A stretch of DNA of 64,000 nt from Dugong dugon (lineage: Eukaryota > Chordata > Mammalia > Sirenia > Dugongidae): assembly GCA_030035585.1 (NCBI GenBank), contig CM057477.1, forward strand, positions 60,431,447-60,495,446, given 5' to 3'. The notes under the pieces were generated by a model. The model was not told the origin of the DNA and did no database searches. It saw only the letters and a list, made by a program, of their open reading frames with translations. Positions 43,801 through 54,526 of this stretch are shown piece after piece (within the stretch, counting starts at the first letter, position 1; each line of letters begins with the position of its first letter). The position numbers and the translations under genes are program-made.

Positions 43801-44564
43801 CTGCCTTTTCTGCATCAATTGATAAGATCATGTGCTTCTTGTCTTTTGTTTTATTTATGTGATGGGTTACATTGATTGCTTTTCTAATGTTGAACCATCC
43901 CTGCGTATCTGGTATGAATCTCACTTGGTCATGGTGAATTACTATTTTGATATGTTGTTGAATTCTATTGGCTAGAATTTTGTTGAGGATTTTTGTGTCT
44001 ATGTTCGTGAAGGATATTGGTCTGTAATTTTCTTTTTTTGTTGTTGTGTCTTTACCTGATTTTGGTATCAGGGTTATGCTGGCTTCATAGAATGAGATTG
44101 GGAGTATTCCATATTTTTCTATGCTCTGAAATACCTTAAGCAGTGGTGGTGTTAACTCTTCTCTGAAAGTTTGGTAGAATTCTCCAGTGAAACCATCAGG
44201 GCCAGGGCTGTTTTTTGTTGAAAGTTTTTAATTACCATTCCAATTTCTTCTTTTGTTGCAGGTTTATTTAGTTGTTCTATCTCTGTTTGTGTTAGTTTAG
44301 GTAGGTAGTGTGTTTCTAGAAATTTGGCCATTTCCTCTAGTTTTTCAAATTTTTTAGAGTACAATTTTTCATAGTATTCTGTTATGATTCTTTTAATTTC
44401 AGTTGGGTCTGTTGTGATATCACCCATCTCATTTCTTATATTTGCTTCTTCTCCGTTTTTCTTTTGTCAGTTTGGCCAATGGTTTATTGATTTTGTTGAT
44501 CTTTTCAAAGAATCAGCTTTTGGTCTTGTTAACTCTTTAAATTGTTTTTCTACTCTCTAAAAAG
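40840..44564 (-). mobile_element. L1 LINE, 5'-truncated, 11-bp TSD
   Basis: A 3.7-kb L1 in reverse. Its T tail starts at 40840; then comes the 3' UTR (to about 41840) and ORF2 up to the truncation at 44564. TCTTACTCTTT occurs at 40829-40839 and 44565-44575, a perfect TSD. It inserted into an MLT1-like relic. Compared with the L1 at 57387 it keeps the ORF2 C-terminal third that the other copy lost. Confidence 0.94.
41850..44564 (-). pseudogene. L1 ORF2 (reverse transcriptase to C-terminus), decayed
   Basis: ORF2p remnant starting in the region before the reverse transcriptase. Readable pieces: 44427-44152 (EYYEKLYSKKFEKLEEMAKF), 43514-43119, 42925-42362 (WKGK-type region onwards, EQLVFDKGPKSVKWGRQSL) and 42414-42142 ([20 protein letters not shown] and [14 protein letters not shown]). 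The catalytic motif reads LFADDMISY near 43515, so the two aspartates survive, but frameshifts and stops split the frame. The endonuclease is absent because of the 5' truncation. Cannot make a working protein. Confidence 0.92.
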
Positions 44565-44730
44565 TCTTACTCTTTAAGAGAGAGATAAGCAATTACTTGC
44601 TCCTTTCTCACTTTGTATTTTTTTAATGAGGATATGATACCTGAAGCACCTATACATATGTATTGCCGCTCTGAAGGGAAAGCCACAAGAATTACAGAAA
44701 AACTCACCCAAAACCCAGACAAAATTCAAA

Positions 44731-44763
44731 ATTAACTAACATTGTCAATTAACTAACATTGTC
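44731..44763 (+). repeat. Small tandem repeat, 17-bp period
   Basis: ATTAACTAACATTGTC occurs at 44731-44746 and again at 44748-44763. Confidence 0.9.
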
Positions 44764-45051
44764 TAGTTATTATATGAGGCAACAAACCCTTACTGTTTAA
44801 GAAACTTTTAGTTAGATGTTGTTACTTGCAGCCAAAGGCAATCTAACGTGAACATTGATATTATCATAATACCATAAAAGTTGTGTTATGATATTGTATA
44901 CTAGAATATGATATCACGATATTGAAATGTTATAATATGTTAACATTATAAATGATTGTAGTAAAATGAGTTCCTTTTTGTGGCCATTTGCCTCAGTTAT
45001 TTGGAAAAAAAGCTTGAGAAATTTTTCCCCTAAGCCCTGAGGAGTTACCTT
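44764..45051. other. Unassigned AT-rich sequence
   Basis: Contains repeated ATGATAT/ATATTG words near 44865-44950 but no recognisable element. Confidence 0.5.
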
Positions 45052-45965
45052 TGTCTTAGTTTTCTACCCCAGAAGGTATGTTACTTTTGTCCAGGTTGAT
45101 CGACATTTCCTGGGTAAGCTTTAATCAACTTGTGGTTTGGTACTTTTTGTCTGGTCCTGGGCTGCAGACTGCCCTGTGATTGGTATGCACCTTGCAGAGA
45201 CTGGTCAATAGACTATACAAATGAGGTGTCTGCAGACTACTGAGGGGGGATTGGCCAGTTTGTGGCTCTGGTGGGAGGTCCATGCCTTGAAATTGATGAG
45301 GAGTTTGTGTATATATGCAGCCAACCCCACAGAAGTTTTTGAGACAGAAAGAAACAGGAAGAGAAACAGAAGGAAGAAAGAAGAGACAAGAAGCGGAGAG
45401 AAAGAGAGGAGGCAAGGAACCTTCTAAAAGAGCTGTAGCAAAGATCAAGGGCTGTAACACTGACGATAGCAAGAGGCTTAGAAGGGGCCCAGCAGCAGAG
45501 CTGGCAGTGACATGCCTGGAATGGGGCCTGCAGCAGTGTCGGTGGTGACTGATGGCAAGGCCAAGGAGGAGCTTGTCCTGAGGGGGCTGAGAGGAGGTCT
45601 GCACAGCTGAGAGAAGGGCCTGCTTGTTTGCATGGCGAAGAGGGGCTGAGACAGCTGTCCTGCCCAGAAGAAGGGAGACTTCACCTACGTGCTTCCCGAT
45701 CCTAACCCTGATCCTGAGATGTAGCCTGTTGATCCTTTACTTTATTAATAAACCACTTAACTCTAAATATGATCTGTGAGTTCTGCATGGCCATTGCAAT
45801 GGATGAGAAGTAGAGAGTGCTGTGGGAGGGACAGCTTGTGTCAGAATTGGTAAAAAGGTTGGCGAGTGGAGGTATATGTGATCTCCACCTCATGGGAATC
45901 GGCTCTGAGCTGATCCTGGTCATTTTCCCCCCTGAAGTTAGGCAGATTCTGACTCTACCCGTACT
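45052..45965 (+). mobile_element. Probable ERV LTR
   Basis: The layout fits an LTR: a TATA-like GTGTATATATGCAGCC near 45307, a purine-rich stretch at 45345-45425, and the polyadenylation signal region TTTATTAATAAACCAC at about 45743. A U5-like end follows with GATCTGTGAGTTCTGCATGG. No second copy in the window and no internal retroviral genes, so the call and the ends are tentative. The 159-codon minus-strand ORF (45125-45604) is low-complexity and not called. Confidence 0.45.
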
Positions 45966-46043
45966 CTTTTTAACAATGATGTTCATTTCAATATCTAATG
46001 AATTCATTTATTTAATAAGTCTGTATGTACTTCAGGTATCGAG

Positions 46044-46236
46044 TACTGCTGTTGTTGCCTGTGCAGTTGAGTTGATTCCCACTCATGGCAAACCCATATG
46101 TTACAGAGCAGAACTGCTCCATAGAGTTCTCTTGGCTGTAATTTTTATGGAAGCAGTTCACAAGGCCTTTTCTTCCACAGTGACACTGAGTGGGTTCAAA
46201 CTGTCAACCTTTTAGTTACCAGCCAAGTGCTTTCAA
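46044..46236 (-). mobile_element. Type 2 SINE, reverse
   Basis: Reversed tail GTTGAGTTGATTCCCACTCA, middle ATTTTTATGGAAGCAGTTC, and GTTACCAGCCAAGTGCTTTC; the 5'-most head is lost. Confidence 0.86.
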
Positions 46237-46319
46237 TATTGAATCAACATTAGATTCAATATTTCCAATCAACATATAGAAAGATATCAGAATAGTTAAT
46301 AGTTATAAAATATAATGCA

Positions 46320-46616
46320 AATATTATAAACTTGACAATGTTTTTCTGAAGCTGATGGATCAAGAAATAGAAGCTTCAGTATATTATTTTCAGGCAGTTT
46401 CAAACCTACGCGTCAAGAGACCTTGAAACAACTGAAACTGGTTCAGCTCAGTCAACACAAGCTGCCTGCCCTTATACATGTGAGCAAGCCCAGCCAAGAT
46501 CAAGAGAGCCGATTAGTCAATCAGCCAGAAGCATCAGCAATACATACTAACGTTGTTTGCCATTGGGATAGCTTAGTCTTTTGTAATGCTGCATTATTGT
46601 GGCACTAGACAGCTAA
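46320..46616 (+). mobile_element. MLT1-like LTR 3' part
   Basis: GAGCAAGCCCAGCCAAGATC, GATTAGTCAATCAGCCAGAA and TGCTGCATTATTGTGGCACT, ending AGACAGCTAACACA, match the end of old MLT1-type LTRs. Confidence 0.65.
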
Positions 46617-47235
46617 CACAAGCTGGTCACATAGATTCTGATTCTCCTCCTTTCACGTACATGATAGGATGTTTTTCCCTGATCTATTGAAGTTAACTAT
46701 GGCCATGTTATTTTCTTTAACATATGAACTGTAAGCAGGAGTAATATGGTCTTTTTTGGGTGGAGGCATTTAAGATAAAGAAGCCCATGTAAGATAAAGA
46801 AGCCCTGGTGGTACAATGGTTAAATGCTCGGCTGTTATCTGAAAGGTTGGCAGTTTGAACCCAGCAGCCTCTCCACAGGAGAAAAGACCTACTGATCTGC
46901 TCCCATAAAGATTACAGCCTAGGAAACCTTCTAGGGCAGTTCTGCTCTGTCATATAGGGTCAATATGAGTTGGAATGGGCTTGAAGGCACCTAACAGCAA
47001 CAACAATATGTAAAATAAGGCAGTTCATCTTTCCCCTGAGTGTGATGGTGCAAATACATGCAAAAATGACCCCACCATTAGCCTGGGTCTCTGAGTTACT
47101 ACAACTCGGAGGAACTACCATGTTAGCCTGTGATAGATATGTGATGTGAGCTAAAAGTAGATTTTTGTTGTGTTAAGTCACTGAGTTTTGGGAGTTGTTT
47201 ATTATCACAGTAAAATGTGGCCTATTCTAACCGAA
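46617..47235 (+). mobile_element. Second MLT1-like LTR, split by a SINE
   Basis: GTTAACTATGGCCATGTTAT and GAACTGTAAGCAGGAGTAA occur before the SINE. CTGGGTCTCTGAGTTACTAC, GTGTTAAGTCACTGAGTTTT and TTATCACAGTAAAATGTGGC follow it. Colinear with one MLT1-type LTR. Confidence 0.65.
46801..47007 (+). mobile_element. Type 2 SINE inside MLT1, diverged TSD
   Basis: AGCCCTGGTGGTACAATGG to GGAATGGGCTTGAAGGCACC and AACAGCAACAACA. Flanks ATGTAAGATAAAG (46787-46799) and ATGTAAAATAAGG (47008-47020) match at 11 of 13. Confidence 0.87.
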
Positions 47236-47239
47236 GTAG

Positions 47240-48200
47240 GTTGTCATAGTAGGCCTCATTAAGAAAGTGACATTTGAGCTTAAACTTGAAGGTGAAATCT
47301 CTCTGTGTGATATCTAGAGGAAGAATGTTCCAGGCAGAGAGAATAGCCAGTGCAAAGGCCCTGAGGCAGGCCGTATTATATTTAAAAAGGCCTGTGTAGA
47401 CTAGGGTGAGAAAAAGAGTAGTATGAGATGAGGTTGGAGAGTCTATAGAAGTCTGTAAGAGAGAGACTATAGGAGTAAGCAGATCATGTAGAGTTTTGCA
47501 GTTCATTCTAAGGATTTAGGCATTTAATCTGAGTGAAATATGAGAGATTGCAGGGTTTTGAGCCGAGGAATGACATTGTCTGACTCAGATTTTAATAGTG
47601 TGGAAAATAGTGAGTGCAAGGGTCAACACTGGGACAGCAGTTAGGAGCTGTAATCCAGGAAAGAGATGATGACTGTGGCTAAAACCAGATTGTAGTTGTG
47701 GAAGTGATAGGAATGGCTGAATTCTTTATATACTTTGAAGTTAGAGCCTACAGGATTTTCTTGATGGATTGGATGTGGTGTATGAGAGGAAAAGAGAAGC
47801 AAAGGGAGATTCCAAGATTGTTGGCCTGATGCAAAGGGAATATATATAAACAGTTGCCATCGAGCTGACCCCGACTTATGGTGACCCCTTGTATGTCAGA
47901 GTAGAACTGTGATCCATAGGGTTTTCAGTGGCTGATTTTTGGGAAGTAGATTGCCAGGAAAGGAAATATGGAGGCACATTTAATGAAGGTCTTAAAAGCC
48001 AGGCAGGGAAGTCTGGATCTGATCCTGTAAACAAAGAAAAATCATTTTTGATGCGTGAATAGCCAGATTTGGGGGTTGAAAATTGATGGAAGTCATACTA
48101 TGGACAGATTAATCTGATAGCATACAGAGAGGGGAGAAACAGGCTGGTGCTGGGCCAGAAGGGGATGCTGATAGTAAATCCAGATAGGAGTAAACTAGGG
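47240..48200 (+). repeat. Ancient mammal-wide repeat, apparently two partial copies
   Basis: AGAATGTTCCAGGCAGAGAG, GCAAAGGCCCTGAGGCAGG, ATGACATTGTCTGACTCAGA, GGACAGCAGTTAGGAGCTGT and GATTGGATGTGGTGTATGAG are words from a repeat seen widely in mammals whose class I cannot assign with certainty. GTCTTAAAAGCCAGGCAGGG at 47988 looks like the matching region of a second partial copy. A SINE fragment sits at 47848-47957. Confidence 0.5.
47848..47957 (-). mobile_element. Type 2 SINE 3' fragment, reverse
   Basis: ACAGTTGCCATCGAGCTGAC, GACCCCTTGTATGTCAGAGT, GGTTTTCAGTGGCTGATTTT and AAGTAGATTGCCAGG, then an abrupt end: 5'-truncated. Confidence 0.84.
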
Positions 48201-49227
48201 ACCCCAGTAAGGTCCCAGGACTATTAATCTCCTGGAATGGCTTGGACCAGGTTGTGACAAAGGAGAGCGTAAGAAAGAAAGTCAAGAAGAGGACAATGAG
48301 GCAGTAGAAGGATGGCAAAGGGGTACATTCTGCTTGGAATAAAAATTGACTTTGCAGTGATGAAAAGCATTGTTTCAGTCTTGCAGATGGTACAGGGAGA
48401 GGTCTGGTTTCCCTTTCTTTAAGCAGATGATTCAAAGATCTTTTAGAAGTGAGTGATAAAAAAGACAACAGAAAGCCACTGTAGAGTTTCTCTTCTCTCT
48501 TTGGTTTCATGCTGCTTTGTTTAGGTATGTTTCAATGGCAAGTAGAGGAACACCACTCTTTTAGAATAGAGTAAGCTTGAACTAAACGGACTAAGCTTAG
48601 CAATAAAGAAATAAATTTAGCTAACCGACACACCCACACACACACATATATATACTTTGACCTTATCAGAGTAGTGATAATAATCCCTCAGCTTTGTAAA
48701 GTACTGTATAATAGAAATAAAACAGTTTGAAGATTCCAAAACACTAAGGTACATTGTTATATTCCAACCCACATTTTATTCTAGGTATATGCATTCTAAA
48801 CTGAGCTTTTTATGAAAAGGATAACAATAGTGATAATGAAAGAATATAAAAATAAAGCTAATTCTTCTCTTGAGAAACATAAAAGTTTCTAACCTATCCC
48901 TGGCCTTCTGCTCTGCTAGTTAAAGTGAGAACGCTTTGAATTAGCAAGTGACTTGTTTTATTTATAAATGTGAGAACTAATGAGCCCACTCATAAAAGAA
49001 AATTAGTAAAATCCAAACTTCTTAGATGGCCTTGGACCCTCATGACCTGCCCCTGCTCAGCTTTCCAATGTCATCTCAGTCCACTTCCCCCTCACACAGC
49101 TGTTCTCTGAATTTCTCAAACATTCCACGCTCTTGTTTATTTAGATTAGAGCTTCATACATGCTATCTTCTCTTCCTGCACTGCTTCTTCCAAGATTTTC
49201 ATGTGGCCAGTTCCTTTGTGGAACAGT
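48201..49227. other. Unassigned sequence with a short microsatellite
   Basis: CACACACACA and TATATATA at 48628-48654. The minus-strand 133-codon ORF (48109-48510) is the complement of a repeat-like stretch and is not supported. Confidence 0.45.
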
Positions 49228-49515
49228 CAGGTTCGTACTTTTTGACTATTTATTAAGAACAACGCGGCTGTAAACATTCACGTACAAGTTTTTGTGTGGA
49301 CATATATTTTCATTTCTCTTGGGTGTATATACCTAGAAATGGAGCTGCTGAGTCATATGGTAACTCTAACATTTAGAGGAACTGCTAAACTGTTTTCCAA
49401 AGTGGCCACTCCACGTCATGGTACATTACCACCAGCAATGGATAACAGTCCCGACTTCTCCACATCTTGTTATTATCTGTCTTTTTCATTTTAGCCATCC
49501 TACTAGGTATAAGTT
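49228..49515 (-). mobile_element. Old L1 ORF2 fragment, reverse
   Basis: CGGCTGTAAACATTCACGTA, GGGTGTATATACCTAGAAAT, GTCATATGGTAACTCTAACA and TTCCAAAGTGGCCACTCC are reversed L1 ORF2 C-terminal sequence of an older subfamily. Confidence 0.82.
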
Positions 49516-49656
49516 ACCACTTTAGAATTTACCATACACTTCTTAACAGAATCTGTTATGGACTTGTACTAGCTAATTCCAGTGATATTGAAATGTTATT
49601 CTTACATAGCTCCATTCCCATTCCCCTTTTTGTGATATTATCCTTGCATATATTAA
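49516..49656. other. Unassigned sequence
   Basis: No feature recognised. Confidence 0.5.
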
Positions 49657-49833
49657 CCCACTGTTGTGGAGTTGATTCTAACTCATAGTTAGAACTGCCT
49701 CGTGGGGTTTCCAAGACTGTGATCTTTACAGAAGCAGACTGCCACGACTCTCTCCTGCAGAGGGGCTGGTGGGTTCAAACCGCCAACATTTCAGTTGGCA
49801 GCCGAGCGCTTAACTACTGTGCTACCAGGGCTC
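49657..49833 (-). mobile_element. Type 2 SINE, reverse
   Basis: TTGTGGAGTTGATTCTAACT, middle TACAGAAGCAGACTGCCACG, head CTACTGTGCTACCAGGGCTC. A 20-base stretch near the tail is missing. Confidence 0.87.
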
Positions 49834-49984
49834 ATTTTATGTATATTACATCTACTAATGTTACAAACCCAATAATACTTTTTATATTTATTCTTTACCA
49901 TCTGCAGCCATTTCCTAGCCCATTAAGCTTTGCACCTCCCCATCTACTTGTGCTGTTATTGGCATATATACATATGGCATATCA

Positions 49985-50345
49985 ATATACCCACTCACTC
50001 CTCACTTATTGACATGGATAGGTTCCAAAGACTAGTTGTTATGTGAAAATCGGTGTTATGCAAACATGGAGGATGACCACATCAGATCACAAAATGCAGG
50101 ATGACTACATCTTTACATAACTGCCAAATTACTTCAATACATAGCTGTCAAATTACATTATTATGTAACTGCCAGACCACCAACAATCATGGCCCAGACA
50201 AATTGACACATAACCTTAACCATCACAGCCTGTGTTACTCTCACCTCACCCCTTGGCATTCATTAGTGTCAGGTGTACATTGTTAGTGTGCAAAATAGTT
50301 GGACAGTAAATTTTTTACTATGGTCATAAATGTGAAATGTTAGAT
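49985..50345 (+). repeat. Unclassified block with three imperfect 24-bp units
   Basis: ACATAACTGCCAAATTACTT (50115), ACATAGCTGTCAAATTACAT (50139) and ATGTAACTGCCAGACCAC (50163) are spaced 24 bp apart. Surrounding sequence (GGTTCCAAAGACTAGTTG, TTATGTGAAAATCGGTGTTA) looks like a dispersed repeat, but I cannot place it in a family. Confidence 0.45.
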
Positions 50346-50377
50346 AACGAGATGGTCAGTAAGTTAGGAGAAGGTAT

Positions 50378-50533
50378 ATATGGTGGTGCAGTGGTGAAGA
50401 GCTGCGCCTGCTAACCAAAAGGTTAGCAGTTTGAATCTACCAGCTGCTCCTTGGAGACCCTATGGGGCAGTTCTACTCTGTTCTATAGGATTGTTATGAG
50501 TCGAAACCAACTTGATGGCACCTAACAACAACA
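50378..50533 (+). mobile_element. Type 1 SINE
   Basis: ATGGTGGTGCAGTGGTGAAG to GAAACCAACTTGATGGCACC, then a tail CTAACAACAACATACATACA in which an ATAC repeat has grown. Confidence 0.88.
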
Positions 50534-50682
50534 TACATACATACAACAACATGTAAAAAAGAAAATGGCATATCAGCACTTGTGAAAATACCTCCTATGG
50601 GGAGGATGCAGTTGGCAAATAAAGGTAGAAGGTGGGTATTCTTCACATAAAAATACAGTATATAACCAAAAAAAGAAAAATC

Positions 50683-53600
50683 AAACCCATAGCCATCGAG
50701 TCGATTGTACAGCAGAACAAAACACTGCCCAGTCCTGCGCCATCTTCACAATCGTTGTTATAATTGAGCCCATTGTTGCAGCTACTGTGTCAATCCATCC
50801 CTTTTTCACTCACCCTCTACTTTACCAAGCATGATATCCTTCTCCATAACATATCCAAAGTATGTGAGACAAAGTCTTGCCATCCTTGTTTCTAAGGAGC
50901 ATTCTTGTTGTACTTCTTCCAAGATAGATTTGTTCGTTCTTTTAAGGCAGTCCATGGTGTTTTCAATATTCTTCACCAACACCACAATTCAAAGGCATCA
51001 ATTCTTCTTTGGTCTTTCTTATTCATTGTCCAGCTTTCGCTTGCATATGAGGTGATTGAAATCACCATGGCTTGGGTCAGGGGCACCTTAGTTTTCAAGA
51101 TGACATCTTTGCTTTTCAACACTTTAAAGAAGTCTTTGCAGCAGATTTGCTCAATGAAATGTGTCTTTTGATTTCTTGACTGCTGCTTCCATGGGTGATG
51201 ATTGTGGATCTAAGTAAAATGAAATCCTTGACAACTTCAATGTTTTCTCCGTTTATCATGATGTTGCTTATTGGTCCACTTTTGAGGATTTTTTGTTTTG
51301 TTTATGTTAAGGTGTAATCCATACTGAAGGCTGTGGTCTTTGATCTTCATCAACAAGTGCTTCAAGCCCTCTTCACTTTCAGCAAGCAAGGTTGTGTCAA
51401 GTGCATAATGCAGGTTGTTAATGAAACTTCCTCCAATCCTGATGCCCCGTTCTGCTTCATATAGTCCAGCTTCTCGGATTATTTGCTTAGCATACAGGTT
51501 GAATAAGTATGGTGAAAGGATACAACCCTGATGCACACTTTTCCTGACTTTAAGCCATGCAGTGTCCTCTTGTTCTGTTAGAATGACTGCTTCTTTGTCT
51601 ATGTACAGGTTCCTCATGAGCACAAGTGTTCTGGAATTTCCCCTCTTCCCAATGTTATCCATAATTTGCTACAATCCAGACAGTCGAATGCCTTTACATA
51701 GTCAATAAAATTCAGGTAAACATCTTTCTGGTATTCTCTGCTTTCATCCAGGATCCTTCTGACATCAGCAATGATATCCCTGGTTCCATGTCCTCTTCTG
51801 AATCTGGCAGTTCCCTGTCTATGTACTGCTGCAACCACTTTTGAATGATTCTCAGCAAAATTTTACTTGGTGTGATATTAATGATATTATTCAATAATTT
51901 CCACATTCAGTTGGATCACCTTTCTTGGGAATAGACATAAATATGGATCTCTGCCAGCCAGTTGGCCAGGTAGCTGTCTTCCAAATTTCTTAGCATAGAC
52001 AAGTGAGCACTTCATCACTGCATCCATTTGTTGAAACATCTCAGTTGGTATTCTATCAGTTTCTGGAGACTTGTTTTTCACCAATGCCTTCAGTGAAGCT
52101 TGGACTTCTTCTTTCAGTACCATCGGTTCCTGATCATATGCTCCCTCTTGAAATGGTTGAACATTGATCAATTCTTTTTGGTATAATGACTGTGTATTCC
52201 TTCCATCTTCTTTTGATGCTTCCTGCGTCATTTAAGATTTTCCCCATAGAATCCTTTAATATTGCAGTTTGTGGCTTGAATTTTTTTCTTTAGTTCTTTC
52301 AGCTTAAGAAATGCCAAATGTGTACTTCCTTTTGGTTTTCTATCTCCAGGTCTTTGCACATGTCATTATAATACTTTACTTTGTCTTCTCAAGGCCCTTT
52401 GAAATCTTCTGTTCAGCTCTTTTACTTGATCATTTCTTGATCATTTCTCTTTAGCTACTTGATGTTCAACAGCAAGTTTCAGAGTCTCTTCTGACATCCA
52501 TTTTGGTCTTTTCTTTCTTTTTAATGACCCCTTGCTTTCTTCATGTATGATGTCCTTCCACAACTCCTCAGGTCTTCTGTCATTAGTGTTCAATGCGTCA
52601 AGTTTGCTCGTGAGATGGTCTCTAAATTTAGGTGGGATATACTCAAGATTGTACTTTGGCTTTTGTGGACTTGTTCTAATTTTCTTCAGCTTCAACTTGA
52701 ACTTGCTCATGAACAATTGATGATCTGTTCTGCAGTCAGCCCCTGGCCTTGTTCTGACTGATGATATTGAACTTTGCCATTGTCTCTTTCCACACATGTA
52801 GTAGATTTGGTTCCTGTGTATTCCATCTGGCAAGGTCCATGTGTACAGTCATTGTTTATGTTGGTGAAAAACGGTATTTGCAATGAAGAAGTCGTTGGTC
52901 TTGCAAAATTCTATCATGTGATTTCTGGCATTGTTTCTATCACCAAGGCCATATTTTCCAACTACCAATCCTTCTTCTTTGTTTCCAGATTTCACATTCC
53001 AATCATCAGGAATTATCAATGCATCTTGATTGCATGCTTGATCAATTTCAGACTGCATAAGTTGGTAAAAATCTTCAATTTCTTCATCTTTTGCCATAGT
53101 GGTTGGTGTGTAAATTTGAATAATAGTTGTATTAACTGGTCTTCCTTGTAGGTGTATGGATATTATCCTATCACTGACAGCGTTGTACTTCAGGATAGAT
53201 CTTGAAATGTTCTTTTTGACAATGAATGCAGGGTCATTTCTCTTCAAGTTGTCATTTCTGGCATAGTAGACCATACGACTGTCTGATTCAAAATGGCCAA
53301 TACCAGTCCATTTCAGCACACTAATGCCTAGGATATCGATGGTAATGTGTTCCATTTCATTTTTGATGATTTCCAATTTTCCTAGATTTAGACTTCATGC
53401 ATTCCACATTCCAATTATTAATGGATGTTTGCTGCTGTTTCTTGTCATTTTGAGTCATGCCACATCAACAAATGAAAGTAAAAGCTTGACTCCATCCATA
53501 TCATTAAGGTCTACTCTACTTTTAGAAGGCAGCTCTTTCTAAGTCATTTTGAGTGCCTTCCAACCTGAGGGGCTCAACTTCTGGCACTATATCAGACAAC

Positions 53601-53825
53601 GTTCCACTGCTATTCATAAGGTTTTCACTTGCTAATTCACTTGCTAATTCTTTTCAGTAGTATACCACCAGGTCCTTCTTTCTAATCTGTTTTAGTCTGG
53701 AAGCTCAGCTGAAACCTGTCTGCCATGGGTGACCCTGCTGGTATTTGAATAGCTGTGGCATAGCTTCCAGCATCACAGGAACATGCATCCCCCACAGTAT
53801 GACAAACTGACAGACACAAAGGGGC
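50683..53825 (-). mobile_element. RTE (BovB-like) LINE, nearly full length
   Basis: About 3.1 kb in reverse, close to the length of complete BovB-type RTE elements. From its 5' end (about 53825) it has a short 5' region, an endonuclease, a reverse transcriptase and a short 3' UTR ending at about 50683 in GCCATCGAGTCGATT, the same words as the SINE tails. The fragment at 3505-4300 matches its 3' quarter. A 12-bp tandem (ACTTGCTAATTC twice, 53627-53650) lies in the 5' region. Frameshifts and stops make it inactive. Confidence 0.92.
50850..53376 (-). pseudogene. RTE endonuclease-reverse transcriptase polyprotein, decayed
   Basis: Pieces in order. 53376-52849 is the AP-type endonuclease: ILGISVLKWTGIGHFESDS, IIQIYTPT, PDDWNVKSG, GLGDRN, IEFCKTNDFFIANTVFHQHK. 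52833-52441 carries RTRPGADCRTDHQLF, the SDH-like motif, then a linker. 52231-51887 is the start of the reverse transcriptase (KNKSPETDRIPTEMFQ). 51838-51614 holds motif A, with D (FIDYVKAFDCLD). 51662-51237 holds motif B (VHQGCILSPYLFNLY) and motif C, which reads YALD instead of the usual YADD. The loss of one catalytic aspartate plus several frame breaks shows it is dead. Confidence 0.92.
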
Positions 53826-53994
53826 GTGCGTTATATTTATATATTACATATATATTACATTTCTTTATATTATAGGCACAACAATACATTATAAATATTA
53901 TTTTGCACAGTTTCTTTTTAAATCACTTCAGAGAAGAGAGGAAAGAAAATATGCTTGTATAAAATCTTTCATGATTACATAATTACATTTACCA
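53826..53994. other. AT-rich unassigned sequence
   Basis: TATATTTATATATTACATAT near 53834 and similar; no element recognised. Confidence 0.5.
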
Positions 53995-54495
53995 GTGCTT
54001 TATGTTTGTTCAAGTGAATTTGAATCAGTGTCTGGGGTCATTTGCTTTCAGACTGAAGAACTTCTTTTAGTATTTCTAGTAAGGTGAGTTGGGTAGCAGT
54101 TTTTGTTTATATGCAAAAGTCTTTATTTTGCCTTCATTCGTAAAGATAGCTTACTTAATACAGGATTTTTGGTTGATAGTTTTTTTTGTTTGTTTGTTTT
54201 GAGTACATTGAATATATTGTCTCACTGCTTTCTGACCTCCATTGTTTCCATTGAGAATTCAGCTTTTAATCTTATTGGGATTCCCTTGTAGGTGATATAT
54301 CTGTTTTATCTTGCTGATTTCAAGTACTGATTTTCAGTAAACTTTGGATGCTTTCTGACATTATTTCTTTGAACATTTTTTCTACTCTTCCTCTCTTTCC
54401 TGTCTTTCTGTGAACATATATCTAATGACTACTTTGAAACCTCTTTCTGTTAAAGTTGACATCTAGTCACTCTCAAAGGCAGTTCCTATGGCTTG

Positions 54496-54526
<31 letters not shown>

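Larger units (their letters stand above)
40445..44690 (+). mobile_element. MLT1-like LTR relic, split by a SINE and an L1
   Basis: Fragments at 40445-40544 (GATCAGTCTAAGCCAATGAT), 40749-40839 (CCTGGCCAATGAGCTATAAG, TTGGAAAGTTCCTAAA) and 44565-44690 (TTGCTCCTTTCTCAC) resemble the first half of MLT1-type LTRs. The SINE and L1 between them are younger insertions. Confidence 0.5.

Noticed and set aside
45125..45604. 159-codon minus-strand ORF rich in Ser and Leu
   Set aside because: Complement of a purine-rich LTR-like stretch, low-complexity composition, no domain.
48109..48510. 133-codon minus-strand ORF
   Set aside because: Overlaps a repeat-like region, composition biased, no recognised family.
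50115..50180. CRISPR-like array
   Set aside because: Only three imperfect units with almost no spacer; the genome is mammalian.
51237..53376. Intact RTE protein
   Set aside because: Frame breaks between domains and a changed catalytic motif show a pseudogene.
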